Below, in pieces: positions 8,750 to 19,868 of a stretch of 64,000 nt of DNA (position 1 is the first letter of the stretch; each line of letters starts with the position of its first letter). Below the pieces are notes generated by a model. It was not told the origin of the DNA. It ran no database searches and was given only the letters and a program-made list of their open reading frames with translations. Made by a program: the position numbers and the translations under genes. Source of the DNA: Zygnema cylindricum (Eukaryota > Streptophyta > Zygnematophyceae > Zygnematales > Zygnemataceae); assembly GCA_037447655.1 (NCBI GenBank), contig JBBHKE010002622.1, positions 1 to 64,000 on the forward strand, written 5' to 3'.

Positions 8750-9000
8750 CAAACAATCACACGGAATTAGTATTTGCTCAACAAGACATGTACGTGAATA
8801 GCGTACATAGGTGGTTTGTTGATGTGTTGGTTTTCTTGCTTATATCTTGGTTGAGGTGGAAGATTGTATTTTGACCAAAATTGGATTTTTTTTTGGTTTT
8901 TGGTTGAGATTGTTTTTTTGCTTTGCTGCTATTATAGATAACTCTTTTAAAGAATACGTAGAAGACCCGAGAGCCTAGTGGCTTCCTCGCGGTTTATTAT
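8750..9000. mobile_element. Dispersed repeat copy A, right part
   Basis: Positions 8755-8810 (GGAATTAGTATTTGCTCAAC and following) continue the repeat as seen uninterrupted at about 26120-26165. From 8815 the sequence is the reverse complement of 3530-3690, including the GTAGAAGACCCGAGAGCCTA segment, forming a terminal inverted repeat of about 170 bp. Confidence 0.65.
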
Positions 9001-9022
9001 TTTTGTTCTAAAAAAATAACAA

Positions 9023-9025
<3 letters not shown>

Positions 9026-9092
<67 letters not shown>
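9026..9092. repeat. (TA)n microsatellite
   Basis: An almost pure TA run of about 65 bp that truncates the GTAC-rich element on its right. Confidence 0.95.
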
Positions 9093-9095
<3 letters not shown>

Positions 9096-9179
9096 ATATA
9101 TATTATCATATCGGTATAAAAATAAGAGAACTTTGTTCGCCTTTTTGGAAACCCTGATGTAGGCGATGTGTCTGTCTTG

Positions 9180-9915
9180 ATTTTTTCAGTCCGTCCGCAG
9201 TACGGACTGTAGTACCACTGGCACAATGTAACGCTGTCGCCCGTCGCTGTGCTACCGGTGCGGATGGCGTAATGTAACATTGCCAACCGTCCGAAATAGA
9301 AACCGCGTACAGTTGGCACAATTTGACGTTACCATGCGTCCGCAGTACGAATTGTCGTACCGTTGTCACGATATAACGTTGCCGTGCGTCAACAGTACGT
9401 ACTGTGTAGGTTGGCATAATTTGACGTTGTCGTGCGTCAACAATACCGACCGCGTAGGTTGGCATAATTTGACGTTGCCGTGCGTCCGTAGTACAGACCA
9501 CGTACGGTTGGCACAATTTGAACTTGCTGTGCGTCTACATTATGGACCACGTACGGTTGGCATAATTTGACATTACCAGCCGTCGCAGTACAGACCGCGG
9601 TACCGGTGGCGAAATGAAACATTACCAACCGTCCATAATACAAACCGCGTACTGTTGGCACAACTTAATGTTGTCGTGCGTCCGCAGTAGGGCCGTAGTA
9701 AGGGCGCAGTACTCCTGGCACAATGTAGCGTTGCTGTACGTTCGCTGTACGAGCATGATAAAAGTACGGGCATGATAAACATGACAGACCTAACAATGAA
9801 GCATTGCTGTGCGTCCGTATTACGGGCATGGTAAACTGGTCAGACAGCAGTACCACTCACACAATGTAGCGTTGCCTTGCGTTCGCAGTACGGGCATGAT
9901 AAACAGGACAGGGTA
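9180..9915 (-). repeat. GTAC-rich tandem array, about 53-bp units, inverted relative to 150-475
   Basis: About a dozen units, on the minus strand of the form GCCAACCGTACGTGGTCTGT, then ACTACGGACGCACGGCAACG, then a TCAAATT spacer. Frames of 60-140 codons cover it on the minus strand only because the units rarely contain stops. Its flank (9110-9180) matches the flank of the 150-475 array, so both belong to one transposon family. Confidence 0.8.
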
Positions 9916-11078
9916 CATGCCCATGTAATAGGCGTTGATTTACTAATAAAAAAAAACATTTTATTTTTTGTCTTCTTCAATTTCTTTATTTTAATCTCGG
10001 TTCCATATTTTCCTACCACTCTATATCTTGGCTGTAGCGTTAAACCTAAATAGTGCAACACATTTAGGGTTAATTTGCGAAGTTAGGACTTGACGACATA
10101 TTTAGGTTTTGGCTGCAAATTTTAGGGTTTTTGAAGATTTGGGGCCTAGTTTTTTACATCTTGTCCTTGCATCTTGTTCTTACAAGATTTCTGGTTGCAA
10201 ATCTAGTGTCTTAAGCAACCGTAATTAGGGTTTTTATGTCCTAATTAGAGTTTTTCTGCAGAATTTTGGGTTGTGGCAGTATTTGGGTTTCATGCCGAAT
10301 TTGCGTTGTTTTAAGAATAGGTTTTGTGGGCGCCCCTCTTATTTAATTCTAACTTATTTTGTAGTTTATCTTATCTTTTTCATATATTTCTTATCTTGCT
10401 TCTCCTAGTTCCATAACATTCCGCGGCGAAAATTTTCACTGTAAGGAGAGCCTCGTGGAAGATACCTTTTGACTGCGCCCACGGAGCAAATTGTGGAGAG
10501 AATTTTATTGCGGTAGCTCTGCAAAACCCGACTTGATTGAACCAAGTTTGATTCACCCTTAGTGCTCACACCTTTAGTGCTCACCAGAGTGCTAAAAGTG
10601 TTTGTAAATATCCCGATGCCTTGCGGGTGCACGAGCGATCAAATTTAGAGTGGACACTTGTATAGAGGGCTCGGAGTTGATTGGGTTCTTTAGAGCCCAA
10701 TCGGATTAAGTATTTGCATTCTACCGCTTTCATTTTATGGTATCTGGCCTTCTGTGGCCTTTGAGATTGTGTGACTATTTGGCTTGGAATTTTTCTTAGA
10801 TCTTGTTGTAGATGGCACCGTTTAGACAATTTTCTGTCTCTACGGATGTAGATCTGCACCGAAAGGTGCCTAGATCTGGCCCTTTGGCCTTGCCCCATGT
10901 CTACAGGGTAGAGGTTTTGGTAAAACAATTTCTTAATTAAATCTGACCACCAGGTCTTGTTAGAGATTGCCTGTGTGAATCTGGTTTGATCAGTTTGGTG
11001 TGGTCTAGCATCTCCTACACCTCGATAGGCCGTGCCCGATTCCAAACTGTTGTCACTTAAGGTTCTCCTCTTTTTTTC
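9916..11078. other. Leader region of a decayed retroelement; no gene
   Basis: No credible ORF; several TTTAGGGTT and TTAGGGTTTTT stretches (10060-10250). TGGTATCTGGCC at about 10738 resembles the common plant primer-binding site TGGTATCAGAGC, but I cannot find matching LTRs. It probably belongs to the same old element as the gag relic that follows. Confidence 0.35.
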
Positions 11079-12920
11079 ATGCCTACACACTGGGACGACT
11101 TACGATACCAATCCGCATCTACCCGCGACGGAAAATCTTTTTTTCTACCACATCTAGATTTTTATATTTTCCCAAAGACTACAACCGCATCTGATTCGGT
11201 TGCGAATCTTAAGTCTCCATCAGTTAGGTCGATTTTGATCTTAGCAGGAACGCAACCTTCAGTTTCATCTAAGTCATATTTGGAGAAGACCGAAGAAGAA
11301 TTCTTCGAAGAATTCATATCCTACCCATTTTTCTCTAGGGTTACTTGCTGGTCCAAGTTTGGCCCAACCGGTTCATTTCCTTTTGACAACATGGCTTCCT
11401 CTTTGGACGGACCCATGGGGAAGATGAGCTTTTGCTTCTCCGGTATGAAGAACACCATATCTTTATCTCATTTTTGAAACTTCTATGACAAGGAAATGAG
11501 AGATCTAGCTTTTAGATATGGATTTGTTTGATCTCCGAGTCGCCTTCTCTCTCCTCGGTCGATACCTCCGCTGTACGGCCCTCTCCTTTTATACTCGCAA
11601 GTATGAAGACATCCTTGAGATGACAGAGTACGCTCCTCCCTTTGCTGGATTAGCAAAATTCCTTGGCCAGGTAGATATTCCATACAAGGCGGCAAGACCA
11701 GCGGGATTAGACGCTAATGGGGACAAGATGTTTCATGCCATCCCCGAGGTCCCTCGCTAGTATGTTGTGGCTGCTCGAGCAGCGATCTTCGCCCGACTAG
11801 GAGGAACCATCCGCTTACCTGACCCTCTTTCGGTCATGTTTGACCTCGTTCAGGGGAAATACCGAATGCAGAACTCTAAACAAATCAAGGAGTTGATGAA
11901 CTTAAAACTCGGGCCAGGAGAAACTGCCCCTGCCCTTGAAGCTCGAATGGAAACTCTACGAGAAGCATTACCAGACCTTATGTCCGATGCAGAAGCGGTC
12001 CAAAAATTTGTGGGACAGTTCGTGGGCCCATCTGAGAGGTTTATTCAAAATACCTCAGTCAAATGTACGGAATGAAGTTCTCGTTTGAGCAAGCAAGCCC
12101 TCTAATAGGCTTCCGAAAACTCCAGCCAAAGGATCCCCGCCCATTATTACTGGATACCGATTTTGTTTCTAATAGGAACCTTGGGGCACGATGCCCGCAT
12201 GTGCCCCAATAAGTCGTCCACATGCTTCCATTGCCAACAGAAAGAACATTTCATCCACCGTTGCCATGTCAAGAACAAAATTTCTCGTATCAAAATCAGA
12301 TTCAAAAAAGAGGAATTCCAACCTGTTCGGCAAAGACGTTTACTTCTCGTAAGGAGACCAAGGAAGAGGGGAATTCACCTAAGATCTCTTGACGAGAGAG
12401 GGAAAAGTCAGAGTTGCAAGCCATGATGGCCGCCATGATGAAGGAGCAATTTGCTGCATTCATGGTTGAAATGAAACCACAATTCACGAGAATGGCAAGG
12501 TCAATTGTTCACTTGCCATCGTTGTCGGACCGAATCCTCTTAGATTCCACCGTCCAACAACAGATAACTACTTTTGATAAGAGCTTGCCTGATCATAATC
12601 TGGATTGCATATTACAGAATTCTCGAAATTCCACTTTCGTTTGAAAAAAAATCTATCTCTTCCCTACAAGAAACAGCTTCCTCCATTGCCGCCGAAGCAC
12701 TAAATATTCTCGATAGCACCATGCATAAGGCGCATCGAGTCAAAAAACGGCTAAGCATTCTTTCTACCATGATAGATGTCATTCGAAAACCTCTGTTTTT
12801 GTTGATGAGGTTCTTAAAGCCTCTCCTCTTGTTGACGAGTTGGCCGCAATTGCCGCGTTTAGGGCTAAACAGTTGAACCGCACTCTTGTGGTGATTCAGC
12901 AGGTTATGGCGAATAAAGCC
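11079..12920 (+). pseudogene. Decayed retroelement gag, Ty3-like, with zinc knuckle
   Basis: Several open segments separated by stops and shifts. 11518-11760 and 11767-12075 are one frame broken by TAG at 11758. The second contains a gag-like helix-rich stretch (NSKQIKELMNLKLGPGE, then EALPDLMSDAEAVQKFVGQF). Near 12205-12270 lie a half zinc knuckle (GHDARMC) and a full CCHC knuckle, C-F-H-C-x4-H-x4-C. A protease-like piece of the same element resumes at 23049 beyond the copia insertion. Assignment to Ty3/gypsy rests on the gag style and protease and is moderate. No function is expected. Confidence 0.55.
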
Positions 12921-12925
12921 GTAAC

Positions 12926-13931
12926 TGTTGAAATAAGTAGTTTTTTTTTGTATTTTCTAGTTTAAAATAAATTAGCGGAAACATATATAAGAAATGATGG
13001 CAGCCTGCCTCCATCTCTTCTCTCTCTCCCCCATACTTGTTGTAGTCACTGAAAGAGAGAGAGAGCGATGGAGCCATGGCTGCCTCAGCTCCATAGGAAG
13101 GACTAAAGAGTGACTTAAGTCACTCTCAACAAAAGGTTGAGTCCGACAGGACTCGAACCCCCGACCGGTAGAGCGCGGCGTAGCCGTTAGCTCTAACTTG
13201 TCTGTCGTAGAAGTCCGTTAGATAATATAGGGTTTCATTCATATATAAACTGTTGTATAGTACCGAAATGATCTAACTAGAATATGAAACGAAACGAACA
13301 TAGAACTTGTTAAGATTTAGTGCGAAACGTCATTTCGCACGAAACAAATGAAACAGACACTTTTAACGGTCGACATTTAATGTCGGATTTAATCCGACGG
13401 CGCACGTCGTCGCCGAGATCGCGGAATGGTCACTTTGGATTTTATGGACGTGGCATGACGTGGCGCCGCGTGGAAGGATGACATTCGGACGCGGGAATTC
13501 CGGAGGAAGTACGGACAAGTGGAAAAATGACACGCGTCCACTCAAGAGCCTTGTCGTACACCGGCCGTACAGAAAGTACATCGGCCATAGTACCTTTCTG
13601 TACTTTACAGTAATACGATTGGTTCGTACTTTAGTAGATAGGGGTTGTGAGAGGGATTTAGGACTTAGGAAATATTTGGTAGACAGACACCTCTCTCTAA
13701 GAGAGCTTTGTATAAATTGGCATTTTTGCCGGCTCATAACTTATCGCCTGGTTGGCCGTTTTCAGTGATTCTTTTTGCTACGGACTCAGGGGAGTCCAGG
13801 CTACACAGGAGTGCAGTCAAATTCTCAGTTTGCCTTCTTGGGCAGAAGTGGTCGTGGCTTAAAGTGGGTTAGTTAAATACTATCTAGAGGCTTCCTGTAT
13901 TCTGTAGTCCAATGGAGGACAGAGAATTGCA
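12926..13931 (+). repeat. 5' LTR of the 12926-23043 element
   Basis: TGTTGAAATAAG...GAATTGCA. It has the same modular plan as the 4447 LTR: tRNA-like module on the minus strand (13138-13204), GTAC hairpin (about 13564-13606), TATA (near 13708), tandem hairpins (about 13785-13815) and the gag ATG at 13912. It differs from the 3' LTR in a T run near 12942 and scattered substitutions. Confidence 0.93.
13138..13204 (-). other. Antisense tRNA-like module inside the LTR (second family)
   Basis: On the minus strand, GTTAGAGC is followed by the hairpin ACGGCTACGCCG, then GCTCTACC and the B-box-like GGGTTCGAGTCC. TAGAGC and GCTCTA pair around the inner hairpin. The copy in the 3' LTR (22253-22316) has TAT in the loop in place of TAC and keeps the stems. 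Confidence 0.65.
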
Positions 13932-13945
13932 GGTTATGGTCCCAC
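13932..13945 (+). other. Primer-binding site, half-tRNA type, one mismatch
   Basis: GGTTATGGTCCCAC directly follows the 5' LTR. It matches the complement of the initiator tRNA-Met anticodon arm at 13 of 14 positions (T at 13940). Confidence 0.8.
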
Positions 13946-14228
13946 TCTCTAGGGTGCCCACCTTCAATGGATCTGGGTTCATCTATTGGGAAGCCATGAT
14001 GATGGGAGCTTTGTGTGAAAAACGATACTGGGGTATCGTCAGTGGACAAGTGAAACGTCCACCTTCGGGAACTCCACCAGGATTTGGGGGAGTAAGGTTT
14101 TCTGCAACAACGGCTGCCTCAGCGGAGGAGGCAGATGATGGGGACAGCAGTGTGTCCGAAAAGGAGAAAGGGAAGGAGATACCCCTCACTCTTATTGTCA
14201 CAGTATCGGGAACGGCGACCGTGAAGAC

Positions 14229-15652
14229 TGTTGTTCTTTGGTCTAAAATAGACCGCAGAAGCGACCCAAACTATCATGCAAAAAGCTAAGCCAAAAATAG
14301 GTCGACGAACAATCATTTGAAATGCATCCTCCATTTAACATACAACAACATTTAGGGTTTCATGGAATAATCAACATAAATAAACCCTATGACAACATCT
14401 AAGGTTTGATGGAATAATCGACATAAACAAACCCTAGGACAAATGCATAAACAATGCATATCAAACATATATAAAAACATAAATAAATAATAACACACAA
14501 ATGCATCACACATAAACAAGAGTATAATCAGAGTATAATCATTATATCATTCAAAGTGCATGACCTAATCGGCAACCCTAAAATACTACATCTTCGGTCC
14601 CCACTTTACTAACCAGCATTGATGATTTTCCTAATGAAGCTCAAATCTATATATACACTTGTGAGCTGTTAACAAATCACTAAGTGTCAAAATAACTAAC
14701 ATACATTACATAACTGTCATTTAGTCCTATTTAACCATAATATACCATCACTAAGAATAAATTAATCTTAAGCGTACACCTGAAAGCCTAGCAATCGTAA
14801 GCGTACACTTGTCTGCATAAACGACAAATAAAGACACACAAATTAAACTGTCGAAAACCCTAATTGATCACTTAAATAACAAATGTCATAATCAATACTA
14901 ATTAATAATACACATAAGACAAAACAATGTTGTATCAAATATTTACACGGACGCGTCCGCAAAATACGCGTCATAAGCGACAACTTGCTTAGTCATTTGT
15001 CGATAAGTCCACGTAGTGAACCGACATCGCATATGTACGGTCCACTAGATAATGCGTCATAAAAAACAATGTGGTCCCTTGGAAATATCGGCGGACGCCA
15101 TCCGCCTTCCACGTGTACCACGAATCACTTGGCAAGCAATCCGGAACGTCCAAAAATAAATATCGTGTGATTGACGCGATTTCGTGTCACCACTACATAG
15201 AAAATCTCGGCGGACTATATCCGCCGTCCGTCACTCTTAATCGGCACCCTTGGTGTCGCGCCGCGTGGTCATAAGAAAAATCCACTTGTCGAAACCTCGT
15301 CAAGCTATCCAAATTAGTCCGTACCGTTACTACGTACTTTGCCGTACATCTCACGTGTCAAATACGACGCTCCGTACCGGCGGCGTCACATTTAATAAAT
15401 GCGGTCTGTCGCATTATGTTTCGTATGGCGGCCGTACTTTTTCAAACACTTCGAATATTTCAAATCGGATCGCTTCGCGATCCGCCGTCCATTGTTCAGC
15501 GCATTTCGCTCCACTCAATTAGTTAATTAATTTACTCGTGCAATAAACCCCCAATCCGCAAATCCGTTCAAACCTCCACATTAACTCCGGTAATTACGTA
15601 AGCAAGCAAATACACGCACGCATATGCGAAACTGAATCTTCCAAAAACAACA
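14229..15652 (-). repeat. 3' LTR of the LARD-like element
   Basis: 1424 bp. On the minus strand it has a TATATATAG TATA-like box (about 14653 in plus coordinates) and GTAC-rich upstream DNA with a CACGTG core near 15350. A 90-codon frame (15250-15522) recurs in the other LTR only because the LTRs are identical there. Confidence 0.92.
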
Positions 15653-16572
15653 CTCCCCCGAAGATTTAGTTTCGTAAATCCATGACGCCACGTCATCATC
15701 TGTCACACTCCATAGATTTACATCATCAGCTTAAATTAAACCTTCTGCTGTCTCCTCCATCTGAATCCGCCAAATTGCCTCCGCCAAAATTTTCACTTGT
15801 TCCACCATCGCTTCCGCTGCCTTCATATGCCTTCCAAGTTTCATAATACATAATATATATTTTCATTTTCCGATTACAACAAAATTTTATCTTTTCTCAA
15901 CAATATCTAAATCTGAATCTACTTCTCACAATTGTGTCACAAATCAACTAAGAATTAAAACCAAACGATCACACTAATAATATATCCCAACTCAAAATTT
16001 ATACCTCAACCATATCAAATCTAGATTTCAAAATTTTTCTTTTCTTTTCCATTTAATAATCTGATCCCAAAATTTCCCATTAAAAATACACTTAACAAAT
16101 AGTATTTTCCCAAAAATTCTAATAATATCACATTTCCCAAAAATTCCCAACAACTCAAAATCTACATTACAAATACAATTTTCAACAATCATCGATCCAC
16201 AAAATTTGGATCTCTCCACCACATGTCAAAACTCCACCTTTCGGATCTCTCTCCCCCAAACGTCGAAATTCCACCTTCCACATTTCTCCATCAAACGAAT
16301 ATGTATTTTCCAAAAATAAAATATCATTTCTCATAATTAATCATTTTCATTGAGGGTAGACATTTCGGCACTGTCACTAAGTTAACCCTTGGGGCGATGC
16401 AAGATTAAACTCGGCACATACCAACACTATGATAAGGCCGATCTCATGGGTACACAGACACCATTACTGCAATACAACCAGCAAGAACAAAATTAACCCG
16501 CTACAATGCATGTGACACAAACCTACATCGACTTAACCTAACATATGATAGATGGGGCGTGGGCCCATAACC
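15653..16572 (-). other. Non-coding interior of the LARD-like element
   Basis: 920 bp, AT-rich, no frame above 64 codons and no recognisable gag or pol similarity. Only the purine tract and primer-binding site at its ends look functional. Confidence 0.85.
16559..16572 (-). other. Primer-binding site of the LARD-like element
   Basis: On the minus strand GGTTATGGGCCCAC begins at the first base after the 5' LTR: 14 exact matches to the complement of the initiator tRNA-Met anticodon arm. The priming mode is shared with the two plus-strand copia elements. Confidence 0.88.
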
Positions 16573-17996
16573 TGTTGTTCTTTGGTCTAAAATAGACCGC
16601 AGAAGCGACTTAAACTATCATGCAAAAAGCTAAGCCAAAAATAGGTCGACGAACAATCATTTGAAATGCATCCTCCATTTAACATACAACAACATTTAGG
16701 GTTTCATGGAATAATCAACATAAATAAACCCTATGACAACATCTAAGGTTTGATGGAATAATCGACATAAACAAACCCTAGGACAAATGCATAAACAATG
16801 CATATCAAACATATATAAAAACATAAATAAATAATAACACACAAATGCATCACACATAAACAAGAGTATAATCAGAGTATAATCATTATATCATTCAAAG
16901 TGCATGACCTAATCGGCAACCCTAAAATACTACATCTTCGGTCCCCACTTTACTAACCAGCATTGATGATTTTCCTAATGAAGCTCAAATCTATATATAC
17001 ACTTGTGAGCTGTTAACAAATCACTAAGTGTCAAAATAACTAACATACATTACATAACTGTCATTTAGTCCTATTTAACCATAATATACCATCACTAAGA
17101 ATAAATTAATCTTAAGCGTACACCTGAAAGCCTAGCAATCGTAAGCGTACACTTGTCTCCATAAACGACAAATAAAGACACACAAATTAAACTGTCGAAA
17201 ACCCTAATTGATCACTTAAATAACAAATGTCATAATCAATACTAATTAATAATACACATAAGACAAAACAATGTTGTATCAAATATTTACACGGACGCGT
17301 CCGCAAAATACGCGTCATAAGCGACAACTTGCTTAGTCATTTGTCGATAAGTCCACGTAGTGAACCGACATCGCATATGTACGGTCCACTAGATAATGCG
17401 TCATAAAAAACAATGTGGTCCCTTGGAAATATCGGCGGACGCCATCCGCCTTCCACGTGTACCACGAATCACTTGGCAAGCAATCCGGAACGTCCAAAAA
17501 TAAATATCGTGTGATTGACGCGATTTCGTGTCACCACTACATAGAAAATCTCGGCGGACTATATCCGCCGTCCGTCACTCTTAATCGGCACCCTTGGTGT
17601 CGCGCCGCGTGGTCATAAGAAAAATCCACTTGTCGAAACCTCGTCAAGCTATCCAAATTAGTCCGTACCGTTACTACGTACTTTGCCGTACATCTCACGT
17701 GTCAAATACGACGCTCCGTACCGGCGGCGTCACATTTAATAAATGCGGTCTGTCGCATTATGTTTCGTATGGCGGCCGTACTTTTTCAAACACTTCGAAT
17801 ATTTCAAATCGGATCGCTTCGCGATCCGCCGTCCATTGTTCAGCGCATTTCGCTCCACTCAATTAGTTAATTAATTTACTCGTGCAATAAACCCCCAATC
17901 CGCAAATCCGTTCAAACCTCCACATTAACTCCGGTAATTACGTAAGCAAGCAAATACACGCACGCATATGCGAAACTGAATCTTCCAAAAACAACA
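16573..17996 (-). repeat. 5' LTR of the LARD-like element
   Basis: 1424 bp. It differs from its partner by a two-base change near 14262/16606 and one near 14817/17158, as far as I can see. Confidence 0.92.
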
Positions 17997-18360
17997 AAGA
18001 CCGTGGAGAACATACTCAAATGTGGGAGGATGTAAACATGGCTGCAAAGAACTTCATTCTAAGGCACCTCACTCAAGGTTTGGCCACTCCTCATCTTCAC
18101 ATTTACAAGGCCGAGGAGTTGTGGGAGAGTGTGGTGGAGATTTATAGAGCTGGAACTATTCAGGAGCTCCAGTTGGCTGAGCAAAAGCTATTGAGTTACA
18201 CTTACAAAGGAGGAAAGATGTTAGATTACTGTAAGGATCTTTTTTGTTTGTATATGGAAATGGAAAGTGCCGGGTGGACAGGTACAATGAAAATGAAAGT
18301 TAACACCCATATCATGAAATTACCAGATGAGTTCGAAAACATAGTGTACCGAGTACGAGA

Positions 18361-18966
18361 ATGCCTGATAGTTCATGGAAATGGATTACAGTAGTCAGGA
18401 TGATACTTGTGCAGGAAAACACAATGAAGATTAGGAGAGGAGGAAAGAGCATTCAAGCTCTAGCAACAGGAGGGGACCGATGGGGGAAGGACCCGAAGAT
18501 ACCTTATAGAGGGGAAAGAGATAATTCTGGGGGACAGAGGCCCCCAAAGGGTCTTTGTCATTATTGCAAAAAGTCGGGACACTTTATTGCAGATTGTGTC
18601 AAGCTATCGGAGCTGAGGCTCGAAGAAAACCCTGGAGGGGGTTCTTCCGGAGGGAAGAAAAAGGCACTTGTGGTTACAAAAGTGTCAGGAGAAACCGAGG
18701 ATGAGTCATCTGAGGAGGATGGGGAGCTTCTTCTTGACGAGAATCTGGAGGAGAATGAGATCCTTCGGAGGCAGAAGTGTGCCCTTGGAGCAATTCGGGA
18801 AGCTCCACAGGAACAATGGATCATCGACTCAGGTGCATCCATGCATATGTGTCGTGATAAAGAACTCTTCACAAAGCTAAGAAAGATTCCTACTGTAGAG
18901 ATAGAGTTTGGGGATGGGAGAGTGGTTACTACAAATCTAGTGGGATCAGTAGATCTGAAAGTCTAA
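18361..18966 (+). pseudogene. Copia zinc knuckle and aspartic protease
   Basis: A 201-codon stretch. A nucleocapsid CCHC knuckle lies at residues 66-79 (C66, C69, H74, C79). An acidic linker follows, then the retropepsin motif WIIDSGAS with catalytic D156, and the downstream IEFGDGR strand. TAA at 18964-18966 ends it in the same frame as the integrase segment, so this is an in-frame stop. The overlap with the end of gag (18361-18394, other frame) shows the shift that broke the junction. The protease would cleave Gag-Pol. Confidence 0.85.
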
Positions 18967-19866
18967 GTGGAGGGTAAGACTTCTATACTTACATTCTCAG
19001 ATATACTTTACATTCCTCAGCTGAGTAAAAATCTTGTCTCTACGTCTGTGTTAGATGACAAAGAGTTTGATACCTTCCCTAGAAAGGGAGTCTTTACAGC
19101 TAAGTATGGGGATGAAGTTTACTTCAGAGCAAATAAGGATAGCCAAGGAATGTTTAGGCTTAACTTGAGTAATGAAAAGAAGAATGCTTACTATGTTGGT
19201 GTTCCTAAGGTGATGATTTGGCATAAGCGGTTGGGGCATGTACATTTTGATAGGTTAAGGGAAATGAAAAAACTTGGGGTAGTAGATGGCATTGAGTTTG
19301 GGGATAATGAAATGATGGATGATTGTAGTGGTTGTGCTCAAGGTAAGGCTCACAGACTTCCCTTTCCCAAAGCCGCCACATATAGAGGTGAGAAAGTATT
19401 AGATTTAGTCCACACAGATATTTGGGGGCCTGCAAAAGTACCTTCGGTTGGAGGAAAGAGGTTTATGATGACAATAACTGATGACTGGTCTAGATACTCT
19501 AGAGTCTACTTTCTGAAAACAAAGTCTGAAGCATCAACTTACTTCAAAGAATATAAAGCTTGGAGTGAGAAGTTGCATGAAACCCCCATTAAAAGGATAA
19601 GGAGTGATAATGGGGGGGAATATACCTCTAACGAGTTTGAGGAATATTTGAGAGATGAGGGAGTGCAGCACCAGAAAACTGTACCATATAACCCGGAACA
19701 AAATGGGGTAGCTGAGAGGTTGAATAGAACACTAGGAGATAGTGCATGCAGTATGTTGGCAGACAAGAAAATATGAAAGAGATTTTGGGCAGAGGCAATG
19801 AACTGTGCCAACTATATTAAGAATAGAGTCCTCACCTCAGCAGTAAAGGGAGTCACACCTTATGAG
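18967..19866 (+). pseudogene. Copia integrase (GAG-pre-integrase, HHCC and catalytic core)
   Basis: The frame continues directly after the stop. Residues 86-123 hold the HHCC zinc site (H86, H91, C120, C123) and the catalytic triad is D151 (HTDIWG), D214 (RSDNGGE) and E250 (NGVAERLNRT); the last two are separated by 35 residues, as in retroviral-type integrases. An in-frame TGA at 19774-19776 is probably a former Trp codon, since the expected KRFWAEAMNCANYIKNRVL follows. It would insert element cDNA. Inactive as read. Confidence 0.87.
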
Positions 19867-19868
19867 AG

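Larger units (their letters stand above)
14229..17996 (-). mobile_element. Coding-free LTR element (LARD-like), minus strand, very young
   Basis: Two 1424-bp LTRs (14229-15652, 16573-17996) differ at only about three positions by eye. Ends are TGTTGTT...AACAACA and the target duplication AAGAC is perfect (14224-14228, 17997-18001). The 920-bp interior has no reading frame of note. The primer-binding site at the right of the interior and the purine tract at its left (CTCCCCCG on the plus strand) fix the orientation as minus. It must be mobilised in trans. LTRs over 1 kb with a non-coding interior fit the large retrotransposon derivative class. Confidence 0.94.
13912..18394 (+). pseudogene. Copia gag, split by a nested LTR element and frameshifted
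   Basis: Begins at ATG 13912, 20 bases inside the 5' LTR, with an N terminus like that of the 4447 element (LSRVPTFNGSGFIYWEA, then IVSGQVKRPP). Coding is interrupted at 14228 by the 14229-17996 insertion and resumes after 18001. A one-base shift separates this frame from the open stretch 18020-18394, which carries the UBN2-type core: AEELWESVVEIYRAGTIQEL, YTYKGGKMLDYCKDL and MKLPDEFENI. The protein would form the virus-like particle shell. As it stands it cannot be made. Confidence 0.85.

Noticed and set aside
9180-9915. CRISPR-like array (regular about 53-bp units)
   Set aside because: Units diverge along their whole length with no repeat/spacer alternation, and the context is eukaryotic.
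10730-10755. TGGTATCTGGCC as a primer-binding site of the old element
   Set aside because: Only the first seven bases match the classic site and no LTR pair could be found around it.
15071-17866. Two frames (67 and 90 codons) repeated identically at 15071-15522 and 17415-17866
   Set aside because: They repeat only because they lie in the two nearly identical LTRs of the LARD-like element; no domain and no start context.
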